Assembly: GCA_947631505.1 (NCBI GenBank)
Contig: CANRLR010000007.1
Coordinates: 1-64,000, forward strand
Direction of reading: 5' to 3'
Length of the DNA: 64,000 bases
Source of the DNA: an uncultured Lachnospiraceae bacterium
Lineage (GTDB): Bacteria > Bacillota > Clostridia > Lachnospirales > Lachnospiraceae
Positions 28,137 to 38,044 of the stretch are shown piece after piece. Numbering within the stretch: the stretch's first letter is position 1; each line of letters begins with the position of its first letter. Under the pieces are notes generated by a model that ran no database searches, was not told the origin of the DNA, and saw only the letters and a program-made list of their open reading frames with translations. The position numbers were made by a program, and so were the translations under genes.

Positions 28137-28532
28137 ATGAAAAAACAACTGGATAATTTCATGAAATGCGGCTTATTGGGCTGGGGACTGGAATGTTTTT
28201 GGACCGGATGCGGCTCCCTTTGTCATGATAAAGATAAAAAAATGAAATGCGCTACCTCGATCTGGATGTTTCCAATCTATGGTATGGCATCCGTCATGTC
28301 ACCTCTTTGCCATGCCATGAAAGGAAAATCCGTTATGCTGCGTGGTTCTGTCTACACAGCAGCTATTTTCCTCACCGAATTCAGCACCGGGAGCTTATTG
28401 AAAAAAAAGGGCTGCTGTCCTTGGGACTACAGCAAAGCAAAGGCAAATTATAAAGGCGTAGTCCGCTTTGACTACGCCCCGTTATGGTTTCTTGTCGGTC
28501 TCATGTATGAGAAAATATTGCTGCAGGATTAA
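28137..28532 (+). CDS. small membrane protein, CmpB (putative ABC permease) family-like
   Basis: 131 residues with three to four hydrophobic segments. The pattern of a W-E pair early in helix 1 (LLGWGLECFW), a P-x-Y-G turn (MFPIYGMAS), E in a later helix (FLTEFSTG), CPWDYS and a final PLWFLVGLMYEK resembles the COG4905/CmpB group, in a short form. Transport function is not demonstrated for this family. RBS GGAGG. The stop codon overlaps that of the convergent membrane gene by two bases, and no terminator separates them. Confidence 0.6.
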   Translation: MKKQLDNFMKCGLLGWGLECFWTGCGSLCHDKDKKMKCATSIWMFPIYGMASVMSPLCHAMKGKSVMLRGSVYTAAIFLTEFSTGSLLKKKGCCPWDYSKAKANYKGVVRFDYAPLWFLVGLMYEKILLQD

Positions 28533-28993
28533 CCCTTCAGCCAATGCACAAACACTCTTATATACAAATAGGCATCTAAAAGAATTGCCATAGCTCCCAC
28601 AACACCAATGGGAACTTCAATAAATCCTCTTAAATCCGTAGCAGCTGTCAGGGTCGGTATCACCCAGACAAGGCTCATTCCCGTTAATACAACGTACAAA
28701 ATAAAAGTAATTTTGTATTTCCAGCACAGCTTTACAAATTTATTCTCTGCGTCAAAAAAGAAGCGCAGGTACGCATAAACAAGACTGACCGCACCGTAAA
28801 ACCCACAAAAAGCAATGACGAGCGGTATCAGATCCGTCTCATTGACACCCAGATCGCCAGCCGAATTGACGAAAAAAAGCTTCCACACCATTACGGCAAG
28901 AAATACCGCGAACAGGCCTTGCAGGCTGCAAATGGTCCCTGTAATTCTGCGAATAATTTTCGGTTCCCGTATTTTCATCCATAACTCTTTCAA
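28529..28993 (-). CDS. membrane protein of unknown function, four helices
   Basis: About 154 residues with four hydrophobic segments (GLFAVFLAVMVW, LVIAFCGFYGAVSLVYAYL, ITFILYVVLTGM, VVGAMAILLDAYLYI). No recognised family. Start is uncertain: TTG at 28993 has AAGG eight bases upstream, whereas the GTG at 29002 touches its own Shine-Dalgarno. The leader is a deletion derivative of the modular element (copy D). It follows nth and may be the last gene of the long glmM-to-nth operon. Confidence 0.6.
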   Translation of the reverse strand: MKELWMKIREPKIIRRITGTICSLQGLFAVFLAVMVWKLFFVNSAGDLGVNETDLIPLVIAFCGFYGAVSLVYAYLRFFFDAENKFVKLCWKYKITFILYVVLTGMSLVWVIPTLTAATDLRGFIEVPIGVVGAMAILLDAYLYIRVFVHWLKG

Positions 28994-29022
28994 TTTTCGC
29001 ACCTTCTATCTTTTATTTTAAT

Positions 29023-29058
29023 CTCTCATTTCTGAGCGATTTATCTTTTCACACTAAT
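29023..29058 (-). repeat. modular palindromic element, copy D (internally deleted)
   Basis: Minus strand: TTAGTGTGAAAA is joined directly to a tail with TCGCTCAG then AAATGAG. A 21-nt block at 29025-29045 is identical to 51115-51135 of the full copy B. The GTGTGA of its left end supplies the stop codon of nth. Confidence 0.6.
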
Positions 29059-29678
29059 TTCTTGCACACTTCGCTCAGGCAGCAGTTGTCACAATAGGCC
29101 TTCCTCGCGGTGCACACTTCCCTTCCATGATACACAAGGCGATGGCAGAAATCGCTTCCCTTTTCTCCCGGAATAATTTTCCATAATGCCATTTCCACTT
29201 TCTTCGGCTCCTTGATTCCATCTACCAGTCCCATGCGGTTCGTCAAGCGGATGCAATGGGTATCCGTGACAATGGCAGGTTTTCCAAAAACATCTCCCAT
29301 AATAAGATTCGCACTTTTTCGTCCTACTCCCGGCAGTTTCATCAATTCATCAAAATCTTCTGGCACACGGCCGCCGTATTGCTCCATCAGCATATTCATA
29401 CACTTATGAATATCTCTCGCTTTGCTGTGTCCCAAACCACATGGTTTTACAATGGCTTCAATTTCTTCCACCGATGCCGCTGCCAATGCTGCCGGTGAAG
29501 GATACTTTTCATATAGATCCTTCACTACAATATTTACTCTGGCATCGGTGCACTGTGCTGCCAAACGGACACTGACAAGCAATTTCCATGCCTCATCATA
29601 ATCCAACGTACAATCTGCTAATGGGTATTCTTTTTCCAGTAAGTCAATAATCAGAGCTGCCCTCTGTTTCTTCGTCAT
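29049..29678 (-). CDS. nth: endonuclease III
   Basis: 209 residues. Bifunctional DNA glycosylase/AP lyase that removes oxidised pyrimidines. The helix-hairpin-helix has LPGVGRKSAN with catalytic K121; D139 is in VTDTHCIR. The 4Fe-4S cluster cysteines C189, C196, C199 and C205 follow the C-x6-C-x2-C-x5-C rule. Start at the ATG at 29678 with GGAGG nine bases upstream, overlapping the end of engB by 35 nt. Its TGA stop is formed by the left end of repeat copy D, so the C-terminal residues may have been altered by that insertion. Confidence 0.95.
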   Translation of the reverse strand: MTKKQRAALIIDLLEKEYPLADCTLDYDEAWKLLVSVRLAAQCTDARVNIVVKDLYEKYPSPAALAAASVEEIEAIVKPCGLGHSKARDIHKCMNMLMEQYGGRVPEDFDELMKLPGVGRKSANLIMGDVFGKPAIVTDTHCIRLTNRMGLVDGIKEPKKVEMALWKIIPGEKGSDFCHRLVYHGREVCTARKAYCDNCCLSEVCKKLV

Positions 29679-30282
29679 GTAATTCGCCTCCGAACAGGTC
29701 ATTGACAAAATAGTCGATATACTCCCAGATTTCCTCTTTTCCCTCTTTGTTCAACGCAGAAAAAGGGAGAACCGGTGTATCTTTGGATGCCCGCAATATC
29801 TTGCGGATAACCGCAATATTTTTGCTCTTTGCCTGTTTACTGATTTTATCTGCTTTTGTTGCTATAATTAACGGATTAAATCCCTTTTTATACAGCATTT
29901 GATACACTTCTACATCTTTTTTCGTCGGTTCATGGCGAATGTCAATTAAGAGAAATACGACCCGCAATGCCTGAGAGGTTTCTAAATATTTCTCTATCAT
30001 TTTCATCCATTTTGCTGCCAGCTCTCTAGATACTTTGGCATACCCATATCCCGGCAAATCTACCATATAACATAGATCATTAACGTTATAATAGTTAATC
30101 GTCTGAGTTTTTCCCGGCTGTGCCGACGTTCTCGCCATAGATTTCCGGTTCCACAGCGTATTCAGCAGAGAAGATTTTCCTACGTTGGAACGTCCCCAAA
30201 AAGCGATCTCCAATTTTCTATGCTGCGGCAGTGTACTGGTAATCCCACATACCGTTTCCAATTCTAATGATTTAATAACCAT
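29644..30282 (-). CDS. engB: ribosome biogenesis GTPase EngB/YsxC
   Basis: 212 residues. Essential GTPase for 50S maturation. G1 is GRSNVGKS (30-37), switch/G2 is in TSAQPGKT, G3 is DLPGYG, G4 is TKADK, and G5 is SAL. The lon-engB order is the common one in Firmicutes. It starts 10 nt after the lon stop with GAGG upstream of the ATG. Confidence 0.96.
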   Translation of the reverse strand: MVIKSLELETVCGITSTLPQHRKLEIAFWGRSNVGKSSLLNTLWNRKSMARTSAQPGKTQTINYYNVNDLCYMVDLPGYGYAKVSRELAAKWMKMIEKYLETSQALRVVFLLIDIRHEPTKKDVEVYQMLYKKGFNPLIIATKADKISKQAKSKNIAVIRKILRASKDTPVLPFSALNKEGKEEIWEYIDYFVNDLFGGELHDEETEGSSDY

Positions 30283-30292
30283 TTTTTAACCT

Positions 30293-32608
30293 CTATTTCT
30301 CCAATGCCTGTTTTAGCACGTCCTGAATCGTTTTGGCAAAAACAATTTCCAGTCCACCGGTAATCTCTTCTTCCAGTTCCTCCACATCCGGCTGGTTGTC
30401 CGCCGGAACAATAACCGATTTAATCCCTGCTAATTTAGCAGCCAGCAGTTTTTCTTTCAATCCGCCAATCGCAAGAACACGTCCCCGAAGAGTTATTTCT
30501 CCTGTCATGGCAACGGTACTTTTTACCCTTTCCCGGGTTACTGCAGAGTAAATCGCAGTTGTCATCGTCACTCCGGCAGATGGCCCGTCTTTCGGAACAG
30601 CTCCCTCTGGTACATGAATATGGAAATCATGCTTCTTCATCCATTCATCCTTTTTCGTCAGCATGGAACGAACTAAACTCATGGATATCTGAGCGGATTC
30701 TTTCATTACATCTCCCAGTTTACCGGTAAGCAGAAGTTTTCCCTCTCCGGGCATCGTACTGACTTCGATTTCCAGTGTATCGCCGCCGACCTGTGTCCAT
30801 GCCAGTCCCCGGACAACTCCCACTTCCCCTTTTTTGTTCGCTTCTTTGATACGATACTTCTTCTTCCCTAAAAATTCTGTCAGATTTTTCGTATTTACCC
30901 GGACTCTGTCACCTGTTCCGTCCAAAATATATTTGGCTGTCTTACGGCATATTTTTCCGATCTGACGTTCTAAGCCACGGACACCAGCCTCTTTTGTATA
31001 ACCGGAAATGATTGCTTTCAATGCGGAATCATTGATCGTCAGCTGACTTTTTTTCAAGCCATTCTTTTCCAGCTGTTTGGGAATCAGATATTGCTTTCCA
31101 ATGTGGAAACGCTCATTCTCAGTATAGCCACTAAGAGAAATCATCTCCATCCGGTCTAATAATGGTCTTGGAATAGAATCCAAAGTATTTGCCGTACAAA
31201 TAAACAGCACCTCGGATAAATCCACCGGCATATCTACATAATGGTCCATAAAATGACGATTCTGCTCCGGGTCCAGTACCTCCAGCAGTGCAGACGAAGT
31301 ATCCCCTTTGTAATCACTGCTGACTTTATCAATCTCATCCAGCAAAATAAGCGGATTTTTTACTCCGGCTTTTTTCAGCCCGTCAATAAAGCGCCCCGGC
31401 AGTGCTCCTACATAGGTCCTTCTATGTCCCCGGATTTCTGCTTCATCCCGCACACCACCAAGACATATTCTGACATACTCCTTATTTAATGCTCTTGCCA
31501 CCGATTTTGCAATCGAAGTTTTTCCGGTACCCGGTGGTCCTACCAAACAAATAATCGGACTATCCCCTTTCTGGGTCAGCGCACGGACGGCCAGAAATTC
31601 CAAAATCCGTTCCTTTACCTTTTCCAGTCCGAAATGGTCTTCTTCCAAAATTGCCTCGGCATTTTTGATATCTAAATTATCTTCGGAAACCTTATCCCAC
31701 GGAAGAGCCAGCAATGTCTCAATATAATTTCTCTCCACCACATGTTCCGAAGAGCTGGTCGGTATAGAATCCATCCGCTCAATCTCTTCCCTGATATTAT
31801 TTCGGATTTCCTCATTACATTCCAGCGTTTCCAGCTTCTGTTTGTATTTCTCGATATAATCTCCTGAATGCTTCTCATCTCCCAGTTCTTCACGGATAAC
31901 TTTCATCTGCTCCCGGAGAAAATATTCCTTTTGATTCTTATCTACTTCGGCTTTTACTTTTTTCCGGTATGCCTCCCGGATGCGAATCAATTCTATTTCT
32001 TCGAGCAAGTGACTTGCCAGCATTTCATACCGCTGCTCAATATCCAGACATTCCAGAATATCTTGTCTTTTTTCATAACTGATATTGACATGCATTGCGA
32101 CCAGATCAATGAGCATTTCGAGATTCTCTGTTTTACGGATTTTTTCCAGTGCACTTCTCCCGGCACGCGGGTTTTCATTGAGGTACACCGTATAAATTTC
32201 CTTCAGATCCCGGCTCATAGCGGCTCTTTCCGTCTCGCCGATAAAGTCCTCTTCCTCTTTTACATAAGGTTCCACATCTCCTAGAAGAAATGGCTTCGTC
32301 TGATTCAAGCTGAGAAGCCTTCCTCTTTTCTTCGTGGAAATCATGATACGGATACTATCATCTTTTAATTTTACCTGCTGCTTTATTTTCGCATATACCC
32401 CCACCTCATACAAATCATAAAAGGAAGGGTATTCGGTATCTTCCTCTCGCTGAACGGTTACAAAAATCAATCCGTCCGTTGCCATCGCCTCATCAATTGC
32501 CCGCTTTGTAATTTCTCTGCTAATGTCCAAATGCACTAACATTCCTGGCAATACAGTCATTCCTCGAAGGGCAAGAATCGGCATCGTCTTTATATGCTCT
32601 ACGCTCAT
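30293..32608 (-). CDS. lon: ATP-dependent protease Lon
   Basis: 771 residues. N-terminal substrate-binding LON domain (to about 300), AAA+ module with GPPGTGKT and LLDEIDK, and C-terminal Ser-Lys protease domain with the catalytic serine in [11 protein letters not shown] and lysine in the following [12 protein letters not shown]. Degrades misfolded and regulatory proteins. Its ATG overlaps the clpX stop (ATGA), with GAGGAAAG upstream, so the two are translationally coupled. Confidence 0.97.
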   Translation of the reverse strand: MSVEHIKTMPILALRGMTVLPGMLVHLDISREITKRAIDEAMATDGLIFVTVQREEDTEYPSFYDLYEVGVYAKIKQQVKLKDDSIRIMISTKKRGRLLSLNQTKPFLLGDVEPYVKEEEDFIGETERAAMSRDLKEIYTVYLNENPRAGRSALEKIRKTENLEMLIDLVAMHVNISYEKRQDILECLDIEQRYEMLASHLLEEIELIRIREAYRKKVKAEVDKNQKEYFLREQMKVIREELGDEKHSGDYIEKYKQKLETLECNEEIRNNIREEIERMDSIPTSSSEHVVERNYIETLLALPWDKVSEDNLDIKNAEAILEEDHFGLEKVKERILEFLAVRALTQKGDSPIICLVGPPGTGKTSIAKSVARALNKEYVRICLGGVRDEAEIRGHRRTYVGALPGRFIDGLKKAGVKNPLILLDEIDKVSSDYKGDTSSALLEVLDPEQNRHFMDHYVDMPVDLSEVLFICTANTLDSIPRPLLDRMEMISLSGYTENERFHIGKQYLIPKQLEKNGLKKSQLTINDSALKAIISGYTKEAGVRGLERQIGKICRKTAKYILDGTGDRVRVNTKNLTEFLGKKKYRIKEANKKGEVGVVRGLAWTQVGGDTLEIEVSTMPGEGKLLLTGKLGDVMKESAQISMSLVRSMLTKKDEWMKKHDFHIHVPEGAVPKDGPSAGVTMTTAIYSAVTRERVKSTVAMTGEITLRGRVLAIGGLKEKLLAAKLAGIKSVIVPADNQPDVEELEEEITGGLEIVFAKTIQDVLKQALEK

Positions 32609-33900
32609 GCACTTTCCTCTTTTTCTTCTTGTTCTTTCAATCTAGGCTGTTCTCCGTTTGCAGTCAGAAGAACAGGCTCACCTGTACCTTTAATTACCTC
32701 TTTTGTTATGACACATTCTGTCACATCTTCCGCTGACGGCAGCTCAAACATATAATCCATCAGGCTTGTTTCAATAATGGCACGAAGGCCACGGGCACCT
32801 GTCTTTCTCTCATTGGAAAGTTTCGCCACCTCAGTAATCGCATCATCTTCAAAAATAAGTTTCACACCGTCTAATTCCAGCAATTTCTGATACTGTTTGG
32901 TAATGGCATTTTTTGGCCTCACAAGAATTTCCTTTAAGGCCTCCTCATCCAAAAGCTCCAGTGCCACCGTCACTGGTACACGTCCAATAAACTCAGGAAT
33001 CAAACCAAATTTCACAAAATCCTGCGGCAGCACCTGTTTAAACAGTTCACCTACATTCTGCTCGGCCGGATTTGCAATATCAGCATTGAATCCAATTGAT
33101 TTTTTATCAATCCGGGAACTGATAATTTTATCGAGTCCATCAAAAGCACCACCGCAAATAAACAGAATATCACTGGTGTCAATATGGAAGAACTCCTGCT
33201 GTGGATGTTTTCTTCCTCCCTGCGGCGGTACACTGGCTTCTGTTCCTTCTAAAATTTTCAATAGTGCCTGCTGAACTCCTTCTCCCGATACATCCCTTGT
33301 AATGGATACATTTTCTGCTTTTTTCGTAATCTTATCAATTTCATCCAAGTATATAATACCGTGTTCTGCACGCTTAATATCATAATCTGCTGCCTGAATA
33401 ATCTTTAGGAGAATATTCTCTACATCTTCACCGACATAACCGGCCTCCGTCAAAGTAGTTGCGTCAGCAATAGCAAACGGTACATTTAATATCTTTGCCA
33501 AAGTCTGAGCAAGATATGTCTTGCCAGAACCAGTCGGGCCTACCATAAGAATATTACTTTTCTGCAATTCTACATCCATATTCTTACCGGACAATATTCT
33601 TTTGTAATGGTTATAAACGGCGACCGATAATGCTCTCTTGGCATCTTCCTGTCCCACCACATATTCATCCAGAAAATCTTTAATTTCTTTTGGTTTGAGA
33701 AGATTAATTTCACTTTCTTCCGCTTCTCTGTCATAGTTTTCCATTTCTTCCTCTGTCAGAATTTCATCACAGAGCTCAATGCATTCGTCACAAATAAATA
33801 CCCCGTTCGGGCCTGCAATTAATTTATGAACCTGATGTTCCATTTTCCCGCAAAAAGAACATTGAAAATGGGACTGATTCTCATTACTTTTATTTGCCAT
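32605..33900 (-). CDS. clpX: Clp protease unfoldase ClpX
   Basis: 431 residues. The N-terminal zinc-binding domain has C14, C17, C37 and C40. The AAA+ domain carries [15 protein letters not shown], the pore loop GYVGED and sensor-2 GARGLRA; the IGF-like loop that contacts ClpP is in the region KSIGFN. The Shine-Dalgarno (GAGG) comes from the tail of repeat copy C. It lies 117 nt after clpP, with a hairpin between, so it may have separate transcription. Confidence 0.97.
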   Translation of the reverse strand: MANKSNENQSHFQCSFCGKMEHQVHKLIAGPNGVFICDECIELCDEILTEEEMENYDREAEESEINLLKPKEIKDFLDEYVVGQEDAKRALSVAVYNHYKRILSGKNMDVELQKSNILMVGPTGSGKTYLAQTLAKILNVPFAIADATTLTEAGYVGEDVENILLKIIQAADYDIKRAEHGIIYLDEIDKITKKAENVSITRDVSGEGVQQALLKILEGTEASVPPQGGRKHPQQEFFHIDTSDILFICGGAFDGLDKIISSRIDKKSIGFNADIANPAEQNVGELFKQVLPQDFVKFGLIPEFIGRVPVTVALELLDEEALKEILVRPKNAITKQYQKLLELDGVKLIFEDDAITEVAKLSNERKTGARGLRAIIETSLMDYMFELPSAEDVTECVITKEVIKGTGEPVLLTANGEQPRLKEQEEKEESA

Positions 33901-33960
33901 AATAACCTCATTTCTGATTGTGAAAAATAATCACATCCGCGTTATGTTTCACACTACCTC
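33901..33960 (-). repeat. modular palindromic element, copy C (clpX leader)
   Basis: Minus strand: GAGGTAGTGTGAAA opens the element. A single stem follows (TGTGAAA, ATAA and complements at 33919-33953, one mismatch), and the tail CAGAAATGAGG serves as clpX ribosome site. Stems 2 and 3 of the full copies are missing. Confidence 0.55.
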
Positions 33961-33972
33961 TCTTTTTATACA

Positions 33973-34006
33973 GGAAAATGGCACCAGCTCTTGCGGCACC
34001 ATTTCC
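33973..34006 (-). terminator. hairpin between clpP and clpX
   Basis: A stem of about 12 bp with two G-U pairs (GGAAATGGTGCC with GGTGCCATTTTCC) lies 12 nt after the clpP stop; on the minus strand TTTTCC follows within the stem end. It may partly terminate clpP transcripts. Confidence 0.5.
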
Positions 34007-34017
34007 TACTATCTTTT

Positions 34018-34623
34018 TTATTTGTCTTCTTTGGTATCCTTTCGGTTCTCAACAATTTCGTCAACCAAACCATAAGCTTTTGCTTCTTCCGCACTCATAA
34101 AGTTGTCACGCTCAGTATCCTGTGCAATTTTCTCTACTGTCTGTCCTGTATTGGCAGCAAGAATTTCATTCAGTTTTTTCTTCGTCTTTAATATATTCTC
34201 TGCCACGATCTGAATTTCTGTTGCCTGCCCTTTCGCTCCGCCAGATGGCTGATGAATCATCACCTCTGCATTCGGTAACGCAAAGCGTTTACCCTTCGCT
34301 CCGCTGGAGAGCAAAAATGCCCCCATACTGGCTGCCAGACCGATACAGATCGTAGACACATCACATTTGACGTAATTCATCGTATCATAAATAGCCATAC
34401 CAGCCGTTACGGAACCGCCCGGACTGTTGATATACAACTGTATATCTTTATTCGGATCCTCAGATTCCAAAAACAATAACTGTGCCACGACCAGACTTGC
34501 TGTTTGGTCATTCACTTCATCTGCTAAAAAAATAATTCTTTCTTTTAACAGTCTGGAATAAATATCGTATGAGCGTTCACCACCACGACTTGTCTGCTCA
34601 ACAACATAAGGTACTAATGCCAT
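34018..34623 (-). CDS. clpP: ATP-dependent Clp protease proteolytic subunit
   Basis: 201 residues, serine peptidase of the ClpXP machine. Catalytic triad S99 (GLAASMGAF), H124 (MIHQPSGG) and D173 (ERDNFM). Full length, single copy seen here. RBS AGGAGG eleven bases upstream. It follows tig by 34 nt, the usual tig-clpP-clpX order. Confidence 0.97.
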   Translation of the reverse strand: MALVPYVVEQTSRGGERSYDIYSRLLKERIIFLADEVNDQTASLVVAQLLFLESEDPNKDIQLYINSPGGSVTAGMAIYDTMNYVKCDVSTICIGLAASMGAFLLSSGAKGKRFALPNAEVMIHQPSGGAKGQATEIQIVAENILKTKKKLNEILAANTGQTVEKIAQDTERDNFMSAEEAKAYGLVDEIVENRKDTKEDK

Positions 34624-34657
34624 ATTGCATGCCTCCTAAACTTTCCGTTCTACCAGA

Positions 34658-35974
34658 TTATTCCTCCGTCTTTTCTTCTTCCTTTGGCTCTACCTCAGCT
34701 GCTTCCTTCACAAGGAAATCAACTGCTTTCTGAACAGCAAGGTCAAGACCAATCTGCTCTTTCTCATAGTCACCGATCATCTCTTTCACTTTCTCAACTT
34801 CCATCTGGTACATTTGTGCCATATTCTCAAGTTCTTTTTCGATATCTTTATCTGTTGCTTTGATATCCTCAGCAGCAACAACTGCTTCCAAAGTCAATCT
34901 TGTCTTAATTCGTTTTTCTGCCTCTGGACGCATCTGGCTCATAAGCATATCTGTGGTCATTCCTGTCATCTGCATATACTGGTCAATGTTAAGTCCCTGC
35001 TGGGAAAGACGGCCGGCAAATTCCTGAATCATCTGCTGAACCTGCTCATCTACCATCGGTGCCGGTAACTCGACCGTTGCATTCTCAACTACCTTCTCGA
35101 CCACTGCACTTTCTTTTTCTCTCTTCACTTCTGCTTTTTTACGCTCTGTAAGTGTTTTCTTCACACTTGCCTTGTATTCTTTTAATGTCTCAAATTCAGA
35201 AACTTCACTGGCAAATTCATCATCCAGTTTTGGAAGTTCTTTCTTCTTAATCTCTTTGATCGTCACTTTGAATAATGCCGGTTTCCCCTTCAAAGACTCT
35301 TCATGATACTCTTCCGGGAATGTTACATTTACTTCTACTTCTTCACCAGCCTTTTTACCAACCAGCTGGTCTTCAAAAGTATCAATGAACGAATGGCTTC
35401 CGATTACTAACGGATAATCGGTTCCTTTACCGCCCTGAAATGGCTCACCATCTACAAAGCCCTCAAAGTCAATCGTTGCCGTATCATCCTTCTTGATACC
35501 ACGGTCTTCAACTGTAATCATACGGCTGTTCTGCTCACGCACTCTCTCAAGTTCTGCATTCACGTCGGCAGCCATAATTTTTACTTCCTTCTTCTCTACT
35601 TCAATTCCTTTATAGTCACCCAGCGCTACTTCCGGTTTTACAGCAACAGTTGCAGAAAACACAAAATCCTTGCCTTTTTCAATTTCTACGACATCAATTT
35701 CCGGTCTGGACACAATTTCCAATCCACACTCTTTTGCTGCTTCTTCATAAGCATCCGGAATTACAAAGTTCGCCGCATCTTCGTAGAAGATTTCCGGGCC
35801 ATAAAGCTTTTCAATCATTTTACGAGGAGCTTTTCCACGACGGAATCCCTGAACATTGATACTTTTTTTGTTCTTATTATAAGACTTCACCATTCCTGCT
35901 TCAAAATCCTCTGCACTTACAGTAATCGTAATTTTCGCCATGCTCTTTTCTAAATTTTCTACTGTGTAACTCAT
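34658..35974 (-). CDS. tig: trigger factor
   Basis: 438 residues. Ribosome-associated chaperone and peptidyl-prolyl isomerase. The N-terminal domain has the ribosome-docking GFRRGKAPR. A central FKBP domain follows (DTATIDFEGFVDGEPFQGG), then a long charged helical C-terminal domain ending in an acidic tail. Starts 20 nt after the glmM stop; RBS GAGG. Confidence 0.97.
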   Translation of the reverse strand: MSYTVENLEKSMAKITITVSAEDFEAGMVKSYNKNKKSINVQGFRRGKAPRKMIEKLYGPEIFYEDAANFVIPDAYEEAAKECGLEIVSRPEIDVVEIEKGKDFVFSATVAVKPEVALGDYKGIEVEKKEVKIMAADVNAELERVREQNSRMITVEDRGIKKDDTATIDFEGFVDGEPFQGGKGTDYPLVIGSHSFIDTFEDQLVGKKAGEEVEVNVTFPEEYHEESLKGKPALFKVTIKEIKKKELPKLDDEFASEVSEFETLKEYKASVKKTLTERKKAEVKREKESAVVEKVVENATVELPAPMVDEQVQQMIQEFAGRLSQQGLNIDQYMQMTGMTTDMLMSQMRPEAEKRIKTRLTLEAVVAAEDIKATDKDIEKELENMAQMYQMEVEKVKEMIGDYEKEQIGLDLAVQKAVDFLVKEAAEVEPKEEEKTEE

Positions 35975-35994
35975 TTGTTAATCCTCACTTTCCT

Positions 35995-37341
35995 TTATTC
36001 GATTACGTGTCCCTTATCTTTCAGTGCCTGAACGATATGATTCACATTTTCTTTACATAATTCATCGGTTTCCGCCTCTACCATAACGCGGATCAGTGGT
36101 TCTGTTCCACTCTCCCGCAGCAACAGACGACCGGCATCCCCAAGGGCAGCTTTTACTTCCTCTGCTGCTTTCTGTACATCCTCATCTTCTCTCGCTGCCA
36201 ACTTATCCTTTACTTTCACATTCACAAGAAGCTGTGGATAAATAATAAGCTCTTCTGTGAGAAGTGACAGCGGCTTTTTTGCTGCCAGCCACGCTTCCAT
36301 AATCATCAGGGAGGTCAATATACCATCTCCCGTCACAGCATGCTCCTTGAAAATAATGTGTCCCGACTGTTCACCACCGATGGAATAATCATGCTCCATC
36401 ATGTTTTCACAGACGTATTTATCACCAACCGCAGTCTGCTCATAGTGAATACCAAGCTGATCGAACGCCCGGTATAATCCCATGTTGGACATTACAGTAG
36501 TCACCACCGTATTCTTCTTTAATCTGCCCTGCTCCTTTAGATATTTACCACAAAGATAAAGTATATGGTCACCATCAATCACTTTACCCTCATCATCTAC
36601 TGCCAGACAACGGTCAGCATCTCCATCATAGGCAAATCCAATATCTGCCCCCGTGTCATACATCAGGCTCTGCAGATTTTCAATATGGGTAGAGCCGCAA
36701 TCGCGATTAATATTTGTTCCATTCGGCTGGTCATGACTTACAATCACCTGTGCACCTAATGACTCAAAAATCTCTTTTGCCATAACAGATGCAGAACCGT
36801 TGGACAGATCCAGTGCGACGGTCTTCCCATCAAATGGTTCTTTGACGAGGCTCTTTAAATATTCCATATATTGCTCTTTGCCTGCCCCGTAATCATAGCA
36901 TCTGCCGATTTTCTCTTTTTTGGCCAATGGCAGTTCTGCTGTTCTGCCATCCATATACTGTTCAATTTGCTCTTCGATCTCAGGCTCTAATTTGTGGCCC
37001 TTCGCATTAATTACTTTGATTCCATTATCAAAATACGGATTATGGCTGGCACTTATCATAATTCCACAGTCAAATCCCTCTTGCCGCACAAGATAAGACA
37101 CGCTCGGTGTTGTTGTCACATGTAACTGATACACATCCGCTCCACTGGCTGTCAGACCCGAAGTCAATGCCGCCTCAAACATTCCCCCGGATAGTCTGGT
37201 ATCCATTCCAATTACTACACGGGTTCTTTGCTCATCTTTTTGGAAATAATATCCCAAAAAACGTCCCACTTTGTATGCATGTTCCACCGTGAGCACTACA
37301 TTTACCTCACCGCGAAAACCATCCGTCCCAAAGTACTTCAT
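35995..37341 (-). CDS. glmM: phosphoglucosamine mutase
   Basis: 448 residues. Interconverts glucosamine-6-P and glucosamine-1-P for UDP-GlcNAc synthesis. The N-terminus is KYFGTDGFRGEVN, the phosphoserine is S99 in ISASHNP, the metal loop is DGDADRC, and the phosphate-binding RESGTEPLIRVM is at the C-terminus. First gene of a long minus-strand operon running through tig, clpP, clpX, lon, engB and nth. RBS AGGAG. Confidence 0.97.
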   Translation of the reverse strand: MKYFGTDGFRGEVNVVLTVEHAYKVGRFLGYYFQKDEQRTRVVIGMDTRLSGGMFEAALTSGLTASGADVYQLHVTTTPSVSYLVRQEGFDCGIMISASHNPYFDNGIKVINAKGHKLEPEIEEQIEQYMDGRTAELPLAKKEKIGRCYDYGAGKEQYMEYLKSLVKEPFDGKTVALDLSNGSASVMAKEIFESLGAQVIVSHDQPNGTNINRDCGSTHIENLQSLMYDTGADIGFAYDGDADRCLAVDDEGKVIDGDHILYLCGKYLKEQGRLKKNTVVTTVMSNMGLYRAFDQLGIHYEQTAVGDKYVCENMMEHDYSIGGEQSGHIIFKEHAVTGDGILTSLMIMEAWLAAKKPLSLLTEELIIYPQLLVNVKVKDKLAAREDEDVQKAAEEVKAALGDAGRLLLRESGTEPLIRVMVEAETDELCKENVNHIVQALKDKGHVIE

Positions 37342-37416
37342 GGTAATCTCCTATCCGCCAATACTGGCAAACATTCTAAAATGGGCATACTTCACCCAAA
37401 ACTCCATATGTACTAC

Positions 37417-37445
37417 ATTATACACAAGTGCATAGAAAAAATCAA
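37417..37445 (-). promoter_or_regulatory. glmM promoter
   Basis: Minus strand: TTGATT, 17 bases, TATAAT. Confidence 0.7.
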
Positions 37446-37449
37446 CAAA

Positions 37450-37569
37450 AAAAGAACTTTTTATAGACATACTAATATTTCACAGAAAAAGGCTCTCTCC
37501 GCATAGGCACTTTCAATCGAAAAGAACCTTTTTCTGCTGAAATAGAGAAATTCTATAAACAAGTTCTTT
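37450..37569. repeat. long imperfect inverted repeat between recX and glmM
   Basis: Two arms of about 43 bp pair almost throughout: AAAGAACTT with its complement at the outside, TTTATAGA next, ATTTCA, then CAGAAAAAGG with CCTTTTTCTG inside. The loop is about 34 bases. On the minus strand the outer edge runs into TTCTTTTTTTG, so it can act as terminator for recA-recX. Its length is far beyond an ordinary terminator and resembles a MITE. Confidence 0.75.
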
Positions 37570-37584
37570 GATTTTAAAAATAAA

Positions 37585-38040
37585 TCATGTTTCCTGCATA
37601 ACTTTTTTTATTTCAGATATGCCATAACCCTTCCTTGCCAGATAAGCAATGATTTTTTCTTTTTCTTTCAGCTCCAGTTCCTGCACAGTTCTCCCTTTCA
37701 ATCGTTTTCTCAATTGGTTTCTCAGTGCTTCGCACTCATCTTCCCGATCATACCCTTCAAATGCCTGTGCAATAATTTCCTTCGGAATCCCTTTGTTCAT
37801 CAATTTATACCGGAGTTCTTTTCGGCTTCGCTGTCCCTTATGGTAAAAAAGATAGTTCTCCGCATACCGCAAATCATCTATATAGCCAAATCCTCTGACA
37901 TATGCTATAGCAGATGCAATTGCTTTCTCTGAAAATCCTGCCCGGTACAGCCGTTCAGACAGTTCCTTTTCCGTCCGGTCCTGCTGCAGCAGCAAATCCA
38001 TTGCTTTTTTGGCCGCTTTCTTTTCCTCTTCATCCATCAT
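37585..38040 (-). CDS. recX: regulatory protein RecX
   Basis: 151 residues, almost all helical, basic. Binds RecA filaments and modulates their activity. Recognised by RTEKELSERLYRAGFS, YIDDLRYAENYL and GIPKEIIAQAF, the repeated three-helix modules. Begins 4 nt after the recA stop with only a weak ribosome site (AGAAG), so it is probably coupled to recA translation and under the same SOS promoter. Confidence 0.92.
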   Translation of the reverse strand: MMDEEEKKAAKKAMDLLLQQDRTEKELSERLYRAGFSEKAIASAIAYVRGFGYIDDLRYAENYLFYHKGQRSRKELRYKLMNKGIPKEIIAQAFEGYDREDECEALRNQLRKRLKGRTVQELELKEKEKIIAYLARKGYGISEIKKVMQET

Positions 38041-38044
38041 AAAT

